Part shown: piece by piece, positions 46,356 through 54,395 of the stretch | Position numbering within the stretch: position 1 is the first letter of the stretch | Layout: every line of letters starts with the position of its first letter | Notes under the pieces: model-generated | The model's database searches: none | What the model saw: the letters and a program-made list of their open reading frames with translations, nothing else | What the model was told of the DNA's origin: nothing | Source: Bryobacteraceae bacterium | GTDB taxonomy: Bacteria > Acidobacteriota > Terriglobia > Bryobacterales > Bryobacteraceae | Length of the DNA: 64,000 nucleotides | Assembly: GCA_025056455.1 (NCBI GenBank) | Contig: JANWVY010000001.1 | Span: 939,757-1,003,756 of the forward strand | Direction of reading: 5' to 3' | Position numbers and translations under genes: made by a program

Positions 46356-47519
46356 ATGAAAGTGAGTATGTTGTCGTGGCGTCGCCTTGATTCGCTGCTC
46401 CCGGTTGCGATGGCGGCGCTTTTTCTGCTTTCTCTGGCCGTCACTTTTCATCAGTACCGCGCTTTAGAAGCTCTCGAGAAGCGTCTCAACGAAATTCAGC
46501 GTCATCGCGTTGCTGTGCCGGTGGGAAAACGTTCGCTGAGCGTCGAAACCGTATTTTCGTTCCCCCCAACGCCGCAGTGCAGCCCCCAGCCTTCAGGCGT
46601 ACAGGCAGCAACGCTCGGTCATGCCAGCAAGGCGGGCGATCCTTTGTTGGAAACGCTTCGTGATCAATTGCATGGTGGGCTTTTGCTCAGCTTCGCCCTG
46701 CTTTTCGGTCTGATCCTAGGAGTGGCGCTGAGCCGCCGGGCCGCAGCCCGTGAAAGACGCCTCGCTGAGATGAAGTCGGCCTTTGTTTCCAATGTGTCGC
46801 ACGAGATGAAGACGCCGGTTTCCGTCATCCAGATGTACGCCGAGATGATGGAGTTGGGGCGTGTGCGCGATCCGGAAAAGCTCCGCGATTATTGTCGCGC
46901 CATCCAGAAGGAGAGCCAGCGGTTGAGCCGATTCATGGAAGACATCCTGGAGTGCGCGAAGCTAGAGAGCGGAAAGCGCGAGTTCTCCTTTTCCCGCGTT
47001 GACCTTTGCGAAGTTGTGGAGCGCGCTGTCGAGGAGTTTGAACCCGCCGCGCTATCGGCAGGTTGCGAACTTCAGCTCGAATCTTCAGGGCCGTTGTTTG
47101 CGCGCGCTGACGCCAAGGCTCTCAGCCAGGTTTTGCACAACCTGCTGAGCAACGCGCTCAAGTATTCGGCCGATGTAAAAGAGATTCGCGTCGTGGTTCG
47201 AAAGCAGGGAGGCCAAGCAGCAATTTCGGTTGCCGACCGCGGCATTGGAATTCCAGAGCCCGAGCAGCGCCGAATCTTTGAAAAATTCCATCGTGCCGAG
47301 TCCGAGCTAACTCACAACACGAAGGGGACAGGGCTTGGACTGGCCATCGCAGATCACATTGTCCGGGCCCACCAAGGACGCATTGCCGTGGCCAGCAAAC
47401 CGGGCGAGGGCAGCTGTTTCACGATCTTCTTACCGCTTGTTGAACCCTCGTCCCGCTTCACTGGCTCTACCGCTGTCTCTCCCGCGCATGACACCGAGAT
47501 TGTTGATCATCGAAGATGA
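46356..47519 (+). CDS. Two-component sensor histidine kinase
   Basis: A 387-residue membrane kinase. Two membrane helices (about 14-32 and 100-122) flank a short 70-residue periplasmic sensor; no HAMP domain is recognised. The dimerisation box SNVSHEMKTPVSVIQMYAEM holds the phosphorylated His (near 148), then the N box VLHNLLSNALKYS, G1 ADRGIGIPEPEQRRIFEKF and G2 TKGTGLGLAIADHIV. It overlaps the response regulator gene by 32 nt, so they form one pair. The signal is unknown. Confidence 0.93.
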   Translation: MKVSMLSWRRLDSLLPVAMAALFLLSLAVTFHQYRALEALEKRLNEIQRHRVAVPVGKRSLSVETVFSFPPTPQCSPQPSGVQAATLGHASKAGDPLLETLRDQLHGGLLLSFALLFGLILGVALSRRAAARERRLAEMKSAFVSNVSHEMKTPVSVIQMYAEMMELGRVRDPEKLRDYCRAIQKESQRLSRFMEDILECAKLESGKREFSFSRVDLCEVVERAVEEFEPAALSAGCELQLESSGPLFARADAKALSQVLHNLLSNALKYSADVKEIRVVVRKQGGQAAISVADRGIGIPEPEQRRIFEKFHRAESELTHNTKGTGLGLAIADHIVRAHQGRIAVASKPGEGSCFTIFLPLVEPSSRFTGSTAVSPAHDTEIVDHRR

Positions 47520-48168
47520 GGCGGAACTTGCCGCGGGGCTCAAGGATAGCTTTGAGTTTGAAGGCTACCAAGTCATCGTCGCCGCAGATGGTGAGCAAGG
47601 ACTTGAGGCGGCTGTGCACGAGAGGCCAGATCTCATCCTGCTCGATGTCATGTTGCCCAAGCTGAGCGGGCTCGAGGTTTGCAAAACACTGCGGCGTCGC
47701 GGGCTCACCATGCCCATCATCATGCTGACCGCTCGCGGAGATGAAACGGATAAGGTTACTGGACTCGAACTGGGCGCCGATGATTACGTCACCAAGCCAT
47801 TTTCTCTGCGCGAACTCACTGCCCGGGTCAAGGCCCAGCTCAGGCGCTCGCAAAATCCAGCCGACATTGAAGTCTACCGCTTTGGTTCGATTGTTCTCGA
47901 TTTCCGCCACAATCAGGCTCAGCGCGCTGGCCAAGAGCTGGAGCTCACGCCGCGCGAATTCGAGATTCTCCGCCATCTCATCCGACATCGAGGGGAGATC
48001 GTAACGCGCGAACAGCTACTCGAAGCCGTGTGGGGCATCACCAATTACCCGCTCACTCGCACGGTTGACAATCACATTGTGAAACTTCGGCAGAAGATTG
48101 AGGATTCTCCTGCCCATCCCAAATATCTTGTCACCGTACACCGGCTGGGATATAAGTTCGTCGGCTAG
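47488..48168 (+). CDS. OmpR/PhoB-type response regulator
   Basis: A 226-residue regulator. The receiver (LLIIEDEAELAAGL, phospho-Asp in DLILLDVMLPKLSG near 53, switch Thr in IIMLTARGD, and Lys in DDYVTKPFSLREL) is followed by a winged-helix effector (LELTPREFEILRHLIRHRGE, then REQLLEAVWGI, ending TRTVDNHIVKLRQKIEDSP and TVHRLGYKF). It starts inside the end of the kinase gene. It converges on the decaheme cytochrome operon, which is a possible but unproved target. Confidence 0.94.
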   Translation: MTPRLLIIEDEAELAAGLKDSFEFEGYQVIVAADGEQGLEAAVHERPDLILLDVMLPKLSGLEVCKTLRRRGLTMPIIMLTARGDETDKVTGLELGADDYVTKPFSLRELTARVKAQLRRSQNPADIEVYRFGSIVLDFRHNQAQRAGQELELTPREFEILRHLIRHRGEIVTREQLLEAVWGITNYPLTRTVDNHIVKLRQKIEDSPAHPKYLVTVHRLGYKFVG

Positions 48169-48243
48169 CCGCCAGTCTGGAAATTGCAGAGTTTTTTTAG
48201 CCGGGACTCCGAGGCGTGCTTGCCAGCTTCAGTCGGGATCGGC

Positions 48244-48450
48244 TTACTTTGAACACGCTTTCATGTCTTTTTTGGCTTCGTAACACTTACCAACGTCGTT
48301 GAGCTCTTTGGATTTTGCCGTGACATGACACACAGCGCAACCCTTTTTCTCCTTCTTGGTGTACTCCGGTGTACCGAATGAGACAGGGACCAAAGACAAC
48401 AACCCAACCGCCAAGACAAAACCAGAGATAATCGCCGGAATTTTCTTCAT
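48244..48450 (-). CDS. Small exported CxxCH protein (probable monohaem cytochrome c)
   Basis: A 68-residue protein with a signal peptide (KKIPAIISGFVLAVGLLSLV) and one haem-binding motif GCAVCHVTAK, then a Lys-rich tail with two more Cys residues (KCYEAKKDMKACSK). The start at 48450 has AAAGG about 9 nt upstream; an ATG three codons before is possible. It follows the barrel gene by 26 nt and completes a likely operon. The size and pattern fit the short 'KxxKxCxxCH' haem proteins I recall from Acidobacteriota and Deltaproteobacteria. Confidence 0.78.
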   Translation of the reverse strand: MKKIPAIISGFVLAVGLLSLVPVSFGTPEYTKKEKKGCAVCHVTAKSKELNDVGKCYEAKKDMKACSK

Positions 48451-48476
48451 GCCGTTCATCCTTTCCTTCTATCACA

Positions 48477-50462
48477 TCAATAGATCCGGAGCCCAACCAA
48501 GCCCTGATGAGTCCGGAAGCCCTCGTAGGCGTAAAAGGTCTGCGCGACGCCCCACCAGCGATACTCACTGAATAATTCCACATGTTTCACCACCGGCGCC
48601 GTCAAGCGCACAACCGGCTGATAGAATTCGGTTGGCCTGCTACCGGAGGAAAGAAACGCGCTGCCGCCCAGACTGAGCCTTGGCCGCCAGCTCCAGCTTG
48701 ATGGCGGAGCAACGCTCACAAGAGCTGTCACGGTGTGCGCATTCTCGCGGTAAAACGAGCGTTCCCGGAAAGACAGCATCTGAGGGGTCAAGTACTCGAG
48801 GTTGGATCGAATGGTGGAGCGGGAATATTCACCGAGCAACTGCAGCCGCTTGGCCCCCGGTAGCCATTGAATTCCCACGGCGGTTTGCTGGTTTCTAAAC
48901 TCGAACGCATTGAAACGGGGAGGATTCTGATTATCGAGATAGTGCCAGGCGCCGTAAACAAGAAGGCTTGGCCGGGCTTGATAGCGGGCTCTCAGGCGAA
49001 ACCGTTCGTAATCGGTCAGGCTGGTTCGGTACAGGACCCGGTCACTGCGAGCGATCTCGGCATCCCAGTTCAGGGACACCGAAGAAGCCAAACGCAAGGC
49101 TGCTCCCGCCAGGGCCACATGGCGGCGGAGCTCTCCGCTTTCAAACGGCGTCCGGCCGAGCAATCCGCTTCGGCCCAGGCCATCCCCCCAAACATAGCGG
49201 TAGCCGCCGCGCAAGGTGAGGAATCTGGTCAAATCGATCAAGAGTTCTGACTGCTGCTGGCTGTAGTTCCAGTGCAAGCGGTCCACAACGGGCGTATCTC
49301 GCAAAGCGGTCGCATTGTGCAGACGATCCGTCATCCAGGATTGCATCCAGCGGAGGCGGGCTCCTAATCTCAGGTCAGCTCCGAGATTGGCCGTCATATG
49401 CGGTTGTTTTGATGCTCCCAGCAGGCGGATATTCTGAGCGCTGAGAAATAGCAACGAATCAAGATCAATGAACAAACCGGTGTTCGTTTGCCGGTAATCT
49501 ACATCATTCCGCGGCTGGCTGAACTGGAAGGCGCCGGATAGGTCCACCCAGCTGGCGGGCTGAGCATTGAGCGCGCCTCGCGTAAAGATGCTGCTGCCCC
49601 GCACACGGTAGGCCTGCAGCAAATCGTCTAGAAAAAGCGTGCGGCCGAAGAGAGGCTGGGCGAGGTTGCCAGTATGGCGTCCATTGTTGAACAGCCGCTG
49701 GTTATCACGAAACTGAATACCGCCCTGTTCGAAGAACATGTGAAAATTCCGCCTCTCCAGCCGGACGCCGCCCCGGTAGAGATTCGCCGCATCATCCAGT
49801 TCATTCACCACAGGATATTCATTCGCGTCAGAAACAAAGCCGGTGACTCCCCGCCCAAAACCGTGATCTCGGACGAAACTCACATAGGGGATGATGACGC
49901 TGGTGGGGAGAAGATCCAACTGCAGCTCGGTGAACCGGCGGGCAATGTCAAATGATCTCTGGTTGGCGAGAATGCCGCGAGCCAGTTGAGGATTGGCAAA
50001 CGACGGCATCGCGTTAAAGTATGCCGTCGAGCGGTGGTCCGCCGTGAAACGGTAGGAACGGGGTTCTTCCGCACGGAACCTAAGCCAAGACGCCGGATCA
50101 CCTCCCCAACCTGCTCCCTGAAACTCAGCTCGCTTTAAAAACCCCAAACCGGGAGGATCATATCTCATGTCCCAAGCGGTTAAGCGGGGTCCTTCACCCA
50201 GGTTCACAATACTACGGTAGGTATCGTAGTGGCCATTCACGGCTTGGATCCAGCGCACGCCAACCTCAATCTCTGAGCGGAAGGCAGGTTCGCTTGGCGT
50301 CCCCTTGCTTTTGGTTTCTTGCTCGGGCTGAGCTTGTGTTTTTGCCTCGCTAGTGGCTTCAGGATCGCGGGGTGACTGGGCAGGTTGGACGCCTTGCCCG
50401 GCAACCAGCAAGAGGGGCCAGAAAAACGCGCCCACGGCGAAATGAGATATGTGGCGTCTCAT
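48477..50462 (-). CDS. Outer-membrane beta-barrel, MtrB/PioB-like partner of a decaheme cytochrome
   Basis: About 661 residues from an ATG overlapping the upstream stop (ATGA), so translation is coupled to the cytochrome. A signal peptide (HFAVGAFFWPLLLVAGQG), a charged Pro/Thr/Glu linker (about 35-65), and then about 580 residues of alternating strands typical of a 24-28 stranded porin: RFRAEEPRSYRFTADHRS, RLRWMQSWMTDRLHN, LSLNWDAEIARSD-type strands. It ends with an aromatic residue (RIY). MtrB/PioB barrels hold a decaheme cytochrome across the outer membrane. The N-terminal CxxC of Shewanella MtrB is not seen. The family call is by size, pattern and partner. Confidence 0.72.
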   Translation of the reverse strand: MRRHISHFAVGAFFWPLLLVAGQGVQPAQSPRDPEATSEAKTQAQPEQETKSKGTPSEPAFRSEIEVGVRWIQAVNGHYDTYRSIVNLGEGPRLTAWDMRYDPPGLGFLKRAEFQGAGWGGDPASWLRFRAEEPRSYRFTADHRSTAYFNAMPSFANPQLARGILANQRSFDIARRFTELQLDLLPTSVIIPYVSFVRDHGFGRGVTGFVSDANEYPVVNELDDAANLYRGGVRLERRNFHMFFEQGGIQFRDNQRLFNNGRHTGNLAQPLFGRTLFLDDLLQAYRVRGSSIFTRGALNAQPASWVDLSGAFQFSQPRNDVDYRQTNTGLFIDLDSLLFLSAQNIRLLGASKQPHMTANLGADLRLGARLRWMQSWMTDRLHNATALRDTPVVDRLHWNYSQQQSELLIDLTRFLTLRGGYRYVWGDGLGRSGLLGRTPFESGELRRHVALAGAALRLASSVSLNWDAEIARSDRVLYRTSLTDYERFRLRARYQARPSLLVYGAWHYLDNQNPPRFNAFEFRNQQTAVGIQWLPGAKRLQLLGEYSRSTIRSNLEYLTPQMLSFRERSFYRENAHTVTALVSVAPPSSWSWRPRLSLGGSAFLSSGSRPTEFYQPVVRLTAPVVKHVELFSEYRWWGVAQTFYAYEGFRTHQGLVGLRIY

Positions 50463-51355
50463 CGTAGCAAGCTCCGGTTCACATGCGATCCATGAATCTT
50501 CACGTGACAAATCGTGCAGTTCTGAATGCGGCTGCTTCGCAAGTCATGAAATGCAGGCGGCGGTCCGCCAAGCGTCCCAGCAGCTACGCTTAGGTTCGAG
50601 TGACATTCCAAACACTGCAGCCGCACCTCTTGCCGGGTAAGCATTCGAGGGTTGGCTGAGCCATGGGGCTCATGACAGGCGCGGCATCCCTCCATGCGCA
50701 TCGGCGCATGCTCGAAGGTGAACGGACCGCGTTTGTCGCCATGACAACGAAAGCAGCCGGGCTCATTCGCCGAGACCACCCGCAACGCTGTGGGAATCTC
50801 CCGGCCATGCGGATTATGGCAATCCACGCAGCGAATTCCGCCTTCTTGGAAACGGTGCCGATAGGGTTTCTGAAACTCGGCTAGCGTGGCGACGTGACAA
50901 CTTCCGCAGTCTTCGGCCGGTTTCTTCCGCGCACTGTCATGAATGCTGTGGCACTGGGTGCAAGCCACCTCGCTCCGCGCGTGACCACCAAAAATGTTGC
51001 CTACTTGAGTCACTTGATTGCGGTGACAACTGAGACAAGCTTGGTCGCCTTTGCGAGGAGGCATCTTTGCCGGGTTATCAATGTCGGTGGGCGAAGCCGA
51101 CTCTGCGTGAATACTCCCAGGACCGTGGCAAGATTCGCAGGCCCTCTCCTTCCAACCGTGTTTGCTGTGGCTTTCGACAATAAAGTGCGGATTCTTTTCA
51201 AAGGCCCGTGAGATCTCCTCATGACAGCCCTGGCAAGTGACCGAACCCATGTATTCGGCCTTTGTTTTCTTCGGTTTGTCTTTGGCTGTGGCAACCGTGA
51301 GAGCAGCCAAACACAAAACCGATAACAGCGCCGTCCGCCAAGGCAAGAGGTTCAT
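50459..51355 (-). CDS. Periplasmic decaheme c-type cytochrome, DmsE/MtrA-like
   Basis: A 298-residue protein with a signal peptide (WRTALLSVLCLAALTVATA) and ten CxxCH haem sites: CQGCH, CESCH, CLSCH, CTQCH, CGSCH, CVDCH, CFRCH, CRACH, CLECH and CTICH. The count, length and C-terminal HGSANPR stretch fit the DmsE/MtrA family, which carries electrons across the outer membrane inside a porin. No MtrC/OmcA surface cytochrome or DMSO reductase genes follow, so the terminal acceptor is unknown. A good GTGAGGT ribosome site precedes the ATG. Confidence 0.9.
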   Translation of the reverse strand: MNLLPWRTALLSVLCLAALTVATAKDKPKKTKAEYMGSVTCQGCHEEISRAFEKNPHFIVESHSKHGWKERACESCHGPGSIHAESASPTDIDNPAKMPPRKGDQACLSCHRNQVTQVGNIFGGHARSEVACTQCHSIHDSARKKPAEDCGSCHVATLAEFQKPYRHRFQEGGIRCVDCHNPHGREIPTALRVVSANEPGCFRCHGDKRGPFTFEHAPMRMEGCRACHEPHGSANPRMLTRQEVRLQCLECHSNLSVAAGTLGGPPPAFHDLRSSRIQNCTICHVKIHGSHVNRSLLR

Positions 51356-51440
51356 ACCTCACTCTAATGCTGCAATTTGTCTTCCAAGCCGGTTGTCTTG
51401 CGAGAGGGCAGAGTGGGATCGGGTTGAATCAGGAAGGGAA

Positions 51441-52958
51441 TTATTTTGCGCCAAGCGCCGCGAGCCGTTGCCCACTTTCCTGCTCCACTTTTTCATGCAA
51501 GCTATTGCCATGAGCATCCATGGTCACAATCGCGGCGAAATCGTCGACTTCCAAATGCCACATGGCTTCTGGAATGCCAAACTCCATCCAGTAGACGCCC
51601 AGCACTTTCTTCACCGTTCGCCCGTAATACTGGGCTGCGCCGCCAATCCCGTTCAGATAGACGGCACCGTAGTTTTTGAGCGCGGCTAGGGTCTTGGATC
51701 CCATGCCCCCTTTGCCAATCACGGCGCGCACGCCATAGCGAGCAATAATCTCAGCCTGATAGGGCTCCTCCCGGATGGAAGTCGTCGGTCCAGCAGCTTT
51801 CACGTGCCACTGCTCGCCTTGCTTGAGCATCACTGGGCCACAGTGATAGAGGATTGCACCGCGCAGATCAACCGGCGGCGGATGATGCATCAAATGGGCG
51901 TGCACTGCATCGCGTCCGGTGTAGACTTGGCCACGGATCAAGACAACATCACCCACCTTCAAGGCGCGCACTTGATCTTCCGTCAAAGGGGGTGTCAACA
52001 CGACTTCGCGTCCGGTCAGCGGGAATCCCTCGGCGCGGGCCATTTTCTCAAGCGGTCGCGAGGGGTCGCGATAAATCCATTGCCGGATTGCCCCCGTCGT
52101 GGCGTCGAGCCTGACACCCAAGCGGCGGAACGCCCAGCAGTCATAGGCTACGGAAACGAAAAAGCTGGCGGGCAAACGGTGGGCGGCGGTAATCTTACAG
52201 CCAATCAAGGAAGCGTTGCCACCAAAGCCCATCGCTCCCACGCCAATGCGGTTGGCCTCCTCCATAATTTCCGCCTCGAGCTGAGCTAAGGTGGGATTGG
52301 GATTGACGTCGTCGAGCGTGCGGAACAACTGCATCTTCGCTAACCAGTAACCATGAGCGCGGTCACTGCCAATACAAACGCCAAGGGCCCCAGGCGCACA
52401 GCCTTGCCCCTGCGCCTGCCACACGGCGTGCAAAATGCATTTCTTCACGCCCTCCAAATTGCGGCCGGCATGACCGAGATGCTCGAGGGAGCACGGCAAG
52501 GAATACTGAATGTTTTTGTTTTCACATCCGCCTCCCTTGAGCAGTAACTTCACCTCCAGATCTTCTTCCTCCCACTGCTCAAAATGAATCACCGGGGTCT
52601 CAATGCCGAGATTGTCGCCGCTATTTTTGCCGGTGATAGAATCGACCGAATTGGGCCGCAGCTTTCCCCGTCGCGTGGCCTCAGCCACAGCCGAGCGAAT
52701 GGCCCGAGCAATTTGCATTTGGTTCACTCCCACAGGCGTGTGCACGACAAACGTCGGCATCCCCGTGTCCTGGCAAATCGGCCCTTCATCCTCCGCCGCC
52801 ATGTCGATATTGGAGGCGATAATGTTCAGCGCTTGCGCCGACTGCGTGTTGGGGACCTCAAGATCCATGACATGCCGCATGGCTTGGCGCACGTCAGGAG
52901 GCAAATTGGTGGAGGTCTGCGTGATGAGCTCCACGAGGCTTGACTCAAGAAAGTGCAT
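51441..52958 (-). CDS. fumA: Fumarate hydratase class I (fused alpha-beta)
   Basis: A 505-residue iron-sulfur fumarase that interconverts fumarate and malate. The cluster cysteines are in DEGPICQDTGMPTF, GQGCAPGALGVCIGSD and LIGCKITAAHR. The C-terminal catalytic domain has GPTTSIREEPYQAEII and AVIGKGGMGSKT, characteristic of the beta part. In many bacteria these are two genes; here they are one. It sits 85 nt upstream of the decaheme cytochrome on the same strand and may be co-transcribed with it. Confidence 0.92.
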   Translation of the reverse strand: MHFLESSLVELITQTSTNLPPDVRQAMRHVMDLEVPNTQSAQALNIIASNIDMAAEDEGPICQDTGMPTFVVHTPVGVNQMQIARAIRSAVAEATRRGKLRPNSVDSITGKNSGDNLGIETPVIHFEQWEEEDLEVKLLLKGGGCENKNIQYSLPCSLEHLGHAGRNLEGVKKCILHAVWQAQGQGCAPGALGVCIGSDRAHGYWLAKMQLFRTLDDVNPNPTLAQLEAEIMEEANRIGVGAMGFGGNASLIGCKITAAHRLPASFFVSVAYDCWAFRRLGVRLDATTGAIRQWIYRDPSRPLEKMARAEGFPLTGREVVLTPPLTEDQVRALKVGDVVLIRGQVYTGRDAVHAHLMHHPPPVDLRGAILYHCGPVMLKQGEQWHVKAAGPTTSIREEPYQAEIIARYGVRAVIGKGGMGSKTLAALKNYGAVYLNGIGGAAQYYGRTVKKVLGVYWMEFGIPEAMWHLEVDDFAAIVTMDAHGNSLHEKVEQESGQRLAALGAK

Positions 52959-53032
52959 GATTCAACTAACCCCTGAGTCACCAGCATATCGCGAAGTGCA
53001 GCGCCTTCAGGAGATCGCGGGCTAGCAAGCCG

Positions 53033-54052
53033 CTACTGCAACTGGGGAGCTTGCGCGGGGGCCGCCTCAAGCTTGAGCTTCACGCTGCCCGTCATGCCAT
53101 GCTTGACAGCTGGCGTTGGACTCGTGAATTCCACCACCACGTGGACGTCCGTCACCTCTTTGATTTGGCCCGGCAAGGCGTCTGGACCGGCTTCGGGCAC
53201 CGTGACTAGCGCTTGCTGTCCCGCGTGCAGCAGGGCTCGAATTGGCCGCTCGGGCTCCAGCACAATCTCGAGCAGGGCCGGATCTACCGCAATTTGCACC
53301 AGCTCGCGCATGTTCCGGTCGACCTGTTGACCAACCTCCACGCCGAGCTTGAGCACTAAACCGTCGGCGGGCGAAAGGATCAGGGACGCCTGAAGGTCTT
53401 GCTTAGCCTCCTCAAGCGCCGCTTGCTTTTCTTCGAGCAGTTTCTTTGCGAGATCGAGATCTTTTTCCAGTTTCGCAATCCGCTCTCCGGCCTGCCGGGA
53501 AAGCTCTGCCGCGTTGTTTGCCTCTTCTTGGGCCGCTTTGTATTCCTTCTCCACTTTTTCAAACTTCAGCCGCGCCGTGGCTCCTTCCCGGTAGAGCAGT
53601 TGCTCCCGCGCATAAAGCTTTTCGAGACGCGCCGCTTCACTCTTTGCGCGCGCCGCCTCACTTTCCAGGCGCGCCGATTCTAGCCGGCTCGCAACAATGC
53701 TGGCTTCTAAATTGCTCACGCGGGATTGCGCTCGCTCTAGCTCCTGCTCGGCCTGTTCGCGTGCCGATTCCAACCCTTGGTTGGTGATGTGCCCGAGTTC
53801 CTGCTCCTCGAGGACTTCTTGCCCCACCTCGACAAACCAGCGATCAAGAGTGCCATCAACGGGGGCTGGCACGGCAACAATATGCGCAGCGCGGATTCTG
53901 CCGCTCAGAACCAGTTCGTCGCCTGGCTGCGGCCCAGAGGGCGCGGGTGGTTTAGAAGGCTCGGGCGCGGGCTTTCGAAGCACGGATAGCGTGCCGCCAG
54001 CCACTGCCAGCAACAACACTGTGCCCGACACCAGGATCCAGCGGCCGCGCAT
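53033..54052 (-). CDS. HlyD-type periplasmic adaptor (membrane fusion protein)
   Basis: A 339-residue adaptor: one N-terminal membrane segment (ILVSGTVLLLAVAGGTLSVL), a barrel-sandwich start (GRIRAAHIVAVPAPVDGTLD), a long coiled coil from about 95 to 225 (SRVSNLEASIVASRLESARL through EEKQAALEEAKQDLQ) and a beta-barrel end. Such proteins bridge an inner-membrane transporter to an outer-membrane channel. Neither an RND nor an ABC transporter gene is next to it. It is on the same strand 74 nt before fumA. Confidence 0.85.
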   Translation of the reverse strand: MRGRWILVSGTVLLLAVAGGTLSVLRKPAPEPSKPPAPSGPQPGDELVLSGRIRAAHIVAVPAPVDGTLDRWFVEVGQEVLEEQELGHITNQGLESAREQAEQELERAQSRVSNLEASIVASRLESARLESEAARAKSEAARLEKLYAREQLLYREGATARLKFEKVEKEYKAAQEEANNAAELSRQAGERIAKLEKDLDLAKKLLEEKQAALEEAKQDLQASLILSPADGLVLKLGVEVGQQVDRNMRELVQIAVDPALLEIVLEPERPIRALLHAGQQALVTVPEAGPDALPGQIKEVTDVHVVVEFTSPTPAVKHGMTGSVKLKLEAAPAQAPQLQ

Positions 54053-54133
54053 AGCCTGATCTTACCTTGGGAGCGAGGTGTACGGAGCAGCTGCTGGTGG
54101 TGGCATGTTAGGAATAGAGGGGAAGGGTATTGA

Positions 54134-54388
54134 GTGGCCCGAGGTTGGGAAAGTAAATCCGTCGAGTTCCAAATTGAATCGGCCCAGCAAGATGACCGCG
54201 TCTCCCAAACTGGCTGCGGGCAGCTTCCGCCCGGAGAAGCTCGGCGGCGAATGCTCGAACTCGACCGGAAACGGCTGCTTCAAGATCTCAACGCGGCGCG
54301 CCACCCTCGCCACCAGCAAATGCTCCGTCAAGCCTTGGCCCATGTCGAGCACCAGCTCGCTAGCCTGGACGACAATCCAGTATGCTGA
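54134..54388 (+). CDS. Small conserved-looking hydrophilic protein of unknown function
   Basis: An 84-residue protein from a GTG at 54134 with a GGGAAGGG ribosome site 6-7 nt upstream. It starts ARGWESKSVEFQIESAQQ, which I recall as the opening of small proteins in other Acidobacteriota, and ends in a long amphipathic helix (LLQDLNAARHPRHQQMLRQA). It is 7 nt before the MDR gene, so they probably form an operon. No function can be given. The minus-strand frame 54062-54352 that overlaps it has no comparable support. Confidence 0.55.
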   Translation: MARGWESKSVEFQIESAQQDDRVSQTGCGQLPPGEARRRMLELDRKRLLQDLNAARHPRHQQMLRQALAHVEHQLASLDDNPVC

Positions 54389-54395
54389 TCAAAAG

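Noticed and set aside
54062-54352. Minus-strand 96-residue frame ending next to the HlyD gene
   Set aside because: It overlaps the better-supported plus-strand small gene, which has a ribosome site and a recognisable N-terminus.
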